This document shows positions 13,301 through 22,300 of a stretch of 64,000 bases of DNA, piece after piece; positions within the stretch are counted from its first letter, which is position 1, and each line of letters opens with the position of its first letter. Location: NCBI GenBank assembly GCA_008828725.1, contig MEHQ01003762.1, positions 1,190,331 to 1,254,330 on the forward strand. Reading direction: 5' to 3'. Position numbers and translations under genes: made by a program. This stretch comes from Saccharina japonica. Lineage: Eukaryota; Sar; Phaeophyceae; Laminariales; Laminariaceae. A model generated the notes under the pieces. That model was not told the DNA's origin. It made no database searches and was given only the letters and a program-made list of their open reading frames with translations.

Positions 13301-16300
13301 CAAACATTAACCACATGTTGGCGGTCGTTGCAGAACCATCGTACCAGATCGTAGTTTACACGAGCAACGCGACACATCGCCACGTACCTCTTGGAGCACG
13401 CTCGCCGCTCGCTGAAGCAAAAATAAAACCGACCGGCACCTCTTGATCATGGTATCAGCCACGCCGATGATGTCCGACTTGTCATTCACCATGTTCATCA
13501 GGACGATCACCAAACCGGCCAGCTCGGTCACCCCAGGAAATTGAGACATCCGCGCCAGCTCGTGCGCCGCTCCCAGCACCGCCTGAGCAACACCGATACC
13601 ACGCACCGACTTTCGACGACCACCGACCGGCGAATTTTCGCTCTCTTTTGCCTCCGGAACACCGTTACCGGCTTCTTCGGCATCCGTTGGCGGAACGGTT
13701 GGACCCTCACCTGCTGAGGCTGTAGCTGAAGACTGGTGTACCACCTGGATACGTTTGTTCCCGATCTCACAAGTTGCTTTACCACGCACATCGTTGACTG
13801 GCAGCGACGCAGTCGTGAAATCTTCATCGCCAACGCCTGGTCCATCAGGTATGGTTCGGAACGATGCAGATTGCGTATCCCCCGTCACACTTCTCTTGGG
13901 CTGCACAACAAACAGAGGGTAGCTGTCCTCGCCTTGACTAGGAGACCCACTCGGAGGGGGATGGGAGTCCTTGTCGCGGGTCCGGAAGTCGCCAACACCG
14001 GAAGAGCCCGCGTCTCCACGCTTTCGCGTTCTTCTACGACAAGCCCATCCCGCCCCGGCAATCACAACCAAGCCCAATGCACAGGACAAGACAGCCAGCA
14101 TTGTCGTGATGTTTAGCCCCCCCCCGTTCTCCGTGGTGGCCGGTGAATATGACAGTCTTGGGAAGGGTGTTTCGGTGCTGGTCGTCGGAGCAAGCGATGG
14201 GTTAGGGTTAGGCGTGATGTCCACAAGAACGGCAGCGAAATCGAACCTTCCCGCGTTTTCCAAGGCCCACGATCCCGACGTTGATCCGGCCACGAGAATC
14301 TGAGAACCCGTCGCACGTGAAGCGCTGGCTCCGCCATAGTCGACACCGGACGATCCATTCTGCTCGAAAGGGCAACGACCAAGTGTAATCATGTATCCAT
14401 TATGGTCACAGATAGCCGAGAATCACAGCTTGCACGATGTGGGCGTACAGCCATTCTCCTGTTGGAGACGTTGAACAGTTACGAAAACCCCACATGGTGT
14501 CGATAACCCTTTCAATTCGGCACGCCTAAGGGTGTGCTACATTGTCCAACGTCTCCACAATGAGGTGTGTAGGACTACATCGTGCACGTAGGTGGGGGTC
14601 TCGGCCACCCTGAGTTGGAGTGACAAGAGTATTCGTTCCGTTGATGCCACAACGAGCACGCATGACAAAGTATCCATTTGGATGGAGCGACATGAACCAG
14701 GCATGGCAAACCAACCATTTTGGGACGGGGCGGTGAACGTCAGGCACCATAAATTGCCGCTTTTATTTGAGCCACATGAACCAGGCATAGCAAATGACCC
14801 TTTCTGCTGGAGCGACAACAGCCAGACACGAGACGTTGGCCATTTTGATGGGGAGACATGAACCAGAGATAGCCAATGATCCATTCTGTTAGAGAGACAA
14901 CCACCAGGCATGACAAACTATCCTTTTTGTTGGAATCACATGAACCTAAAATAGCAATGATCCACCCGCATGGAGCAGTGACGGTCAGGCAATGCTAAAC
15001 ATAATCTATACCGTAGATAACTTTATTGAATATGTATCAGGTATTTCAGGGAAGAAAAACCGGGTGATTCGTTGGGTACCCCTAAACTTTGATTTCCATG
15101 CTTTCATCTTCGCATACAAACCGTACAGGATATAACTATTACCTGCCAGCGCCAAAGCTCGGTTCCATTTCCATCCAGCTTCACAGCAGCGAAGTCAGTT
15201 TCACCGGAGCTGACGTCACTCCACGCCCCGTCGGTGAAGCCTGTGAGGACCACCGACTCGTCATCATCTGCAAATACGCCGTATGCACGGTCTTCTTCAC
15301 CTGTGCCACCCTGGGGGAGAGGGGCTACAGACAATAAGCGCATCATATATGGTTGGGTTTTCTGCAAGTGACCCCGGTCAAGTTTGCACCCACACGAGAC
15401 CCAGTTTAACGCCGTGACAAACTAAATATGTACTACAGTACTGTGCGCATACATGATGTCTTTGAGCGTTAGTTTTGGCAGTATTGCTGTCGCATGTGCA
15501 GCAGCTGCTTGCCCACATCTCTTGGGAATTTGGTTGAGGCGGGCATCACGCAGCCCGCGCCTCCCACCGTCGCTCGTGCTGTACGTTGACCGGACTTTGT
15601 GACTACAGCGAACCGTGGTACACGTTTTGAGGCCTGTCGTTTGACGAGCACTACACCCCACCCCGCCTATCAGTTAACTATGAGAAACTTTCAAGTTAAA
15701 TCTCACCAAATACTGGGTATGTAGCGAATATTATTGTGACACACAACGGGATTCGCAAGATATTCCTGTACGTTAGCAGCGCAGGAGCCCCGCCAGCCCT
15801 GAACGTTTTCGCCAACACATACTGTCCCTATTTCAGCACGCGCCACACACGCTCAACATATGAGTATGTTTGCTCTTTGCTCTTTAATCGATCACCGTCG
15901 AAACCAACAACGCTTTTTCGCCGAGCTGAAGCACCCGGACTTACTTTTTTAATCAGCGCGTTTCCGAGGGGGAATCATGATATAAATATGTCTAACCACT
16001 TGCATGCTGGTTTGCTGGGTCCTCACCATAATTTATGCTGATAACGACTACCTGAAGTTGGTCTTGTACACCCTCTTGTGAGCCCCTCATGAATTTCGTA
16101 TGTGACAAAAACCAAACAGAAAGCGCGAGGAGTCCGTCTACGCATACCACAATCCTTTCCTTGGCCGACATTTTCCAGCGCTGTTTTTTTCCCGAAAATC
16201 TACTTTACTGTATAGCCTATTCTTAGAGATGCGTCTTTAAGGTACTGCTGTAGCTAGCCAAGGCTGTCATTGTTTACCCCACCAAGAATACGAATTCAAC

Positions 16301-19300
16301 ACTAAACAACTTTGACAGTTTCGCCGGGGTTCTACATATACGTGATATTGAATTCGCCCGTCGTACTCCCATGTTACAGGGTGTGATTTCGCAGGATTCT
16401 CATGCCACGTTGTTATACGTTGGGTGGCAAAGGAAGATCAATAGCTCCGTTCAAACCGAAACGTAACACATACGTCGAACTCCGGTAATGTATAGATACG
16501 GAGGCCCACAAATTACCATATCGAACTGGGTGCAATACATTTCTAGCCAACTACTGTTGTATGTGACCCACGGTTTTACAGCCAACAGTGTATTTATCTT
16601 ATATTACGGAAATGCTTACCTGCCATCTCCATAGTTCGTTGCCGCTGGCGTCGAGCTTGCACGCAACGAAATCAAGCCCCCCCACATTCACGCCGCTCCA
16701 GTTTCCGTCCGTGGTTCCGGTAAGAAAGACGGATCCAGATATTGCAATTGTCACACCCCTGATGACATCGAAGCCAGTTGTCCCGTCCTATCGGAGTCAC
16801 GATGCGCAAAGTGTTGAAACCACCAGGCTTTTTCATAAAAATGAAAACGCCAGGGTGCAAGTCAAACTTTGGTGCGGAAATAAGAGTACAATTAATAAAA
16901 AAAAAATAGGCATAGGCTCGACTCTGGGCGTTGCATTTCGCTTGATATCGACCCTCCTCGCTTAGTTCTTCCAATATTGACGCGAACCTTGGGTGAACAA
17001 TGTGCCAGCGAAGATAAATGCAGTTGTACTGGTAGTCAGCATCAACATATGCCTGCCATTTTCAGCCGTTTATGGTCGTTGTGACTACTTTCGCGAGGTA
17101 TAGGAAACCCGAGCACAACATTTGCTCAACATATATGTGTGGCACAGGAAATATGTTGTACTTGTATGCGTAGAAGCGTAAAAACATGCATGAGTACCAG
17201 GTACACGATACTCTATACTTACGAATGGGGTCGTTGTTATAAACACCGTCTATTCCCGACGATCACCAATTTCGATTATCCACGTCACGGAGAGCTCGCG
17301 TACGCGGGATGCTTAAAAGTCCGCCACACGCCTTTGTTTTCCGTACACTCTCCAGGTGGTTTCAAAGCGCTTTGGCATTGTACCCATCAAGCTAGACTAT
17401 ACCTGGTACCTGGTACCAGTTTTCGTTAAGCCAACCAGTAGGGTCGGACTAAATACGTTTTCAAATGCGAGTAACACCTCTTCTAGTTGGCAGCAACGCA
17501 AACGCTACAACCTTCAAATGTGATGCGAACGTAACTCTGGTATGTTGGAGCATGACAACAGCCGACCAAATCGCCAAGAGGATTGTCCCTAGGAGTTGCA
17601 GGTATCTCGCACAAGTGGTCCCCTTACCTCAAACAAAGTTTGGCCGCAGTGTGGCATTTCTCGGCCCTTCAAACCACAACTACCACAAAAACCAATCAAC
17701 GATTCTACCGTTTCTGCTTGCTGGTGACTGACCCTTTGGGCGTAGAACTCCTCATAGCGGGCAGTGTCCTGTTTCGCGGATTGGAATTACTGCTGTACCT
17801 TACGAACAAGCTAACAGTTCGCTCAGGCCGCTTGTTAAATAATGCTGTGTTTATACTTGTCGATTTATTCACTTTAGGTGTGCTTCCAATCACCGGCTTG
17901 GATCCACCAAGATCCAGCTCAATATTCGCTCGGAGGAGTTGCCGCGCATCGCATGGGGAGCAAGCTCCCGAGTTATATTGGCGGCACTACTATGACGACA
18001 AACAGTATTTTGTGGCACAAGCAAAACCCCAACGTACTCTTACCGAAATCAAGCAAATACATTGAACGCACAGCAATACAATCAAGGAAGAAATGGCCCT
18101 ACCCTATGAACTCGACTACCAAAATTGAGGGGGACTCCCCGACCCACGGGTTCATCCCTTTTCAGTCTTGAAACACAACAAAGTCGGAAACAATTGTTTT
18201 CATCACACGCTTAGGTTACACGTCCACTGTGTTAGGGGAAGCATCCTAACATCCAAGCTGCATCCGAACAGAGAAGTAGGGTAAATTAAATGAGCACGCG
18301 TACACCAAGCATGGTTGTCATGGTGCTGCAGGACGCTCCCACTTGGTGCTTGGTTCATATATGACTGGGGCGGCCTAACCCAACGAGAGGGTTGCAACCT
18401 TTCAACCTAACCTATGATTGTGACTGTGACTGACGTAGCTCCTTGACCAAGGAGCTACCCAACCATGGTACTGTTGGATCCTATGCATTTTATTTTAACC
18501 GTATTCATTTGATACGTACCCGGTGGGGTTCAGCTTACATCGTCCCTCAGTTTGGGGTGTTAGAGCTTACCAAGCGAGGGTCCTAAACACACGCACGAGC
18601 TACATACCCCTATCGCAGGCAGTACGCGTCTCGCAATCGTCGCTTTCATTGGCCGGAATTCACTGGTCTCAACAGGTGCCAACACAAATCGGAAATTACG
18701 ATATAGTTTGGAGGAAATGCGATAGACTGAAAACGTCGTCATGGTTTGGAGGAGACCGGTCCTTTTATACCTGCCACCTCCACACTTCTTTCCCATCCGA
18801 GTCGAGCTTCACGGCAATAAAATCCATCTCTCCAAGGTTGACACCGCTCCAGTTTCCTCTTGAAGATCCAGCCAGGATTACCGAGTTGTCTTCTCCTGAA
18901 ACTGCAGCCCTAATCGTTTCGTTCAGACCAGTCCCTTCCTGCCGTGTTACAGGGAACATCGCAAACTGCTCAAGAGAAAACCGCTTGTCTTCATCTCCTC
19001 AATTATCACGATTATGATACTGCTACGTTCGCAGGCTAGAGGCGGTATCTCTCCGGAGGTACATCTATAGGGGTAGGGGCACACAGATAAAGCATTCCGA
19101 AAAGCGAGCAACGCTGTTTTAACAACCGTTGAGGAAGAGGATGAGGTAGTGCAACAACCATGACAAGGTGGGTGTGTCCTTCACCTGCCCACGTTACACA
19201 TCGGATACACAGCCTACCCTTGTATAACGGCCGAAGATGTGATCGTCTATGCTTGTCGTCACCCCTTTTCGTCGAGATAATACAACCTTAGCCGAACACT

Positions 19301-22300
19301 GGAATCAATTAGTACCACAAACCGAACCCAAACTCCGATGGCAATCAGTGTTCGCACGACAATTAGCACGCTATCAGTCGAGGAGCCCCATTAAAAATCA
19401 TGCTAATACGTGTGATCCCTATATACGTATTGTAGCCCCTGGCCTCCGTTACCTGGTATTTCCAGAGCAGCGTCCCGCCCGCATCGAGCTTACACGCAGC
19501 GCAGTCAGATTCGCCGATATTGGGTGCATTCCAGTCGCCCCTCGTGGACCCGGCTATCACTGCTGATCCATCTTCAGTCATCGCAAGGGCGTAGACAAAA
19601 TCTAAGCTTTCGGTACCGTCCTAGCCAATCAGTATGGATAAAGAGAAGTGAATATCAGCCAAGCCACTCAAAGTATGTGCCGCCAGCCCAGGCGATCATG
19701 GCGGAGGAAACGAGGTCAGCGTAGACAATCACTGCGGAAGGACTTACTTCATCTCAGCCAATCGTTGCCCTGGAAACAACATTATCGTAGCCAAGCCTAG
19801 TCAAGTAGACGACACCAGACTACTAAGTACCCTGCAGGCACCCGGGTGAGCTTGGCCAACCAATTTGAAGGAAACGATATAATCCAAGGTATTCGTTGTG
19901 GAGGATATTAACGCAGCAGAATGAATCATTGCGCAGGAAGCGAGACTAACTTAGCGAATCGTTTCAGTGAGAACACAACGAGCTGCGCCAATAGTCTAAC
20001 TGCGGGGGGAACGAGCTTAACCACGGTACTGATTGCGTATAAAAACGAGACTGCCTGAGCTAACAACTGCAGATAGATAGTAATACTATAGCGTTGAAAC
20101 GCTGATATCATGGGTGGTGTTAAGGCATCTACATCATCAAATTTACGTTCCGCCGTCTGTACACCGTCTCTGTTGAACACCAGTCGCAAGCAAAGAACCC
20201 ACATAACCCGCAGGCATCTTATTTAAGCATTCACGGCGCTATATACCATGGCAGAGGTTGTTCAAACTAACATATTCATACCGGCGGTAGACACGTGTTC
20301 CTAGTGATCACATTCAAGTACTATTCGTGAGAATAGTGTACCTGGCATAGGGGTGAAGATGAAAACATTGTTTTACAACGATTTTGCAGAGCTCTGTTGT
20401 GTGATCGAAAATGACGCCACGTGAGATCGCGGTTCGATGGCACGTACAATACGTTTACGTGCATACTGCATTTGGAAACGAGATACATTTAATAGCGAAT
20501 ATTATATAACGAATTCCGCAACAGTGGTAGACGATAAGCCCCTTTTCACTTAATGTGGTGTAGCCTGCCTAGCTCATAACCCAAATTCTGGTGGTTCATC
20601 CCAGCTGATTGTCGGATTGAAGATGCGAGGTTGGCGGGGGGAGCACAGTCGGGAGTCGATCTACGGTATCCTGCAGGAGGGGTTGCATTCTTACTTTTTG
20701 GTACGGGTTCCCCAACTGAGGATATTTTTTTACATCTGATATAGCAGTATCGGGATTCCGAGTTTTTTTTCGCGGAGTTTGTCTAGACATATTACGACAA
20801 TAATATCTAACGAGTTGGGCTGTTGGGTGATCTGTTAATCTTTTCAAGCGAGAAGCCCCAGCAACAGTGGCAGGTCCTTTGCTTTCGGTAGCACCCATGC
20901 ACTTGCCGCACCCACCTATCGTGGGTATTGCTACTGCAGGAAGGCGTGCTCACCTCCCATTCCCACAGAAGTGTGCCATCACCACTCAGTTTAGCGGCGA
21001 GAAAACCGCTGTAATCCCTGTGATAGCCTACCACAACAACGGAGTTGTTTTCTGCGGCAGCTGCTGCCGTGATCATGTCGTCTTTCGAGGTTCCGTTCTG
21101 CCAAACAACATGGTACAGAGTACAGCGGTCAGTTGTGTAGAAACGCCCGTACGCATTGCGAAATGCTATACTGGGTGTGCCGGCTATACGTGAAAACTGC
21201 ACGATGCATGCTGCACAAGGAGTCCGTCTTAATCTTCCGAGGCTTGTTTGTTGAGTAAGGGGTATCATTATTTTTCTTACGGTTACAATAGGCCGATATA
21301 CAATAGAAAACAAAACCAAGCAAGATAACACACACCCTCGGATTATTTTCCCACCGGACGTTTTCGACAACAGCGACCGCGAACACCACGAAAAAATTGT
21401 CGCTCGAAAGCATCGACGAAAACCACCCAAATGCTCCTTTTTGTTAGATATGCCCCCGTAGTTGCGGAGGAGCTCGCCCAGCTACATTTTTCCAGGACGT
21501 CTGTGAATAACGACTGGCTTCTTACTGGTATACGGTATTCATCACACCCTAACAACTGCGTTGGCTACCACTGCCTCCTCAGCCTGATTAGCAGTAACGA
21601 GGCATCGACAACCTCTTCATTCGGTGCGCCCAATGATGTGCGACGTTGTTCGACGCCTCCATACATACGGCTTTAATTCCATAACGACCAAAGGGGGGGA
21701 CGCCAGCAACTCGCGTGGGGTGGTGTATCGGGATAAGATTCGCGAGCGGGGCTACCGATAAACAAAGCCCTTCACGACGAGAAAATAGATGCGTATTTCG
21801 TGTGGTTCTCGGTTTCTTCGACGAGTCAGCTCCGCCGACTATAGGGATAGGACCCTCACGATGCACTTGGTTCCTGTGATCGGTGAACACTCTTTGATGA
21901 CCAAAGGGATGACGGCGATCTATCATGTCCAGTGGCTAGTGTGGATCCTGTTCACACCCATCTGCCATCTCGGAGCTAACGTAACGCTCGCGCCCGTAAT
22001 GCGTGTTGGTACATCAGCCCAACAATCCAGCCTGTCCGCGAAAAACACAGAAAACGTATTGTGCAATCCGGTTTGCCATCGGCAATGTAGCCACGGTACT
22101 TCAGCTACCGGTGCGTGAAATTAAATTAATAGTGATTATGCGACGTTGTTGCGTTTCTGGCTCATAACTAGGAGTTTACTGACACGCTCCGTGGATCAAT
22201 TATGGCTATTCACCACTTCTGCTTGATGCATCCTACGCCCTCACAAACACATTATATGTCTGCAAGTGAACCTTAAATCTTTAGGTGAGGGTTAGTTTGT

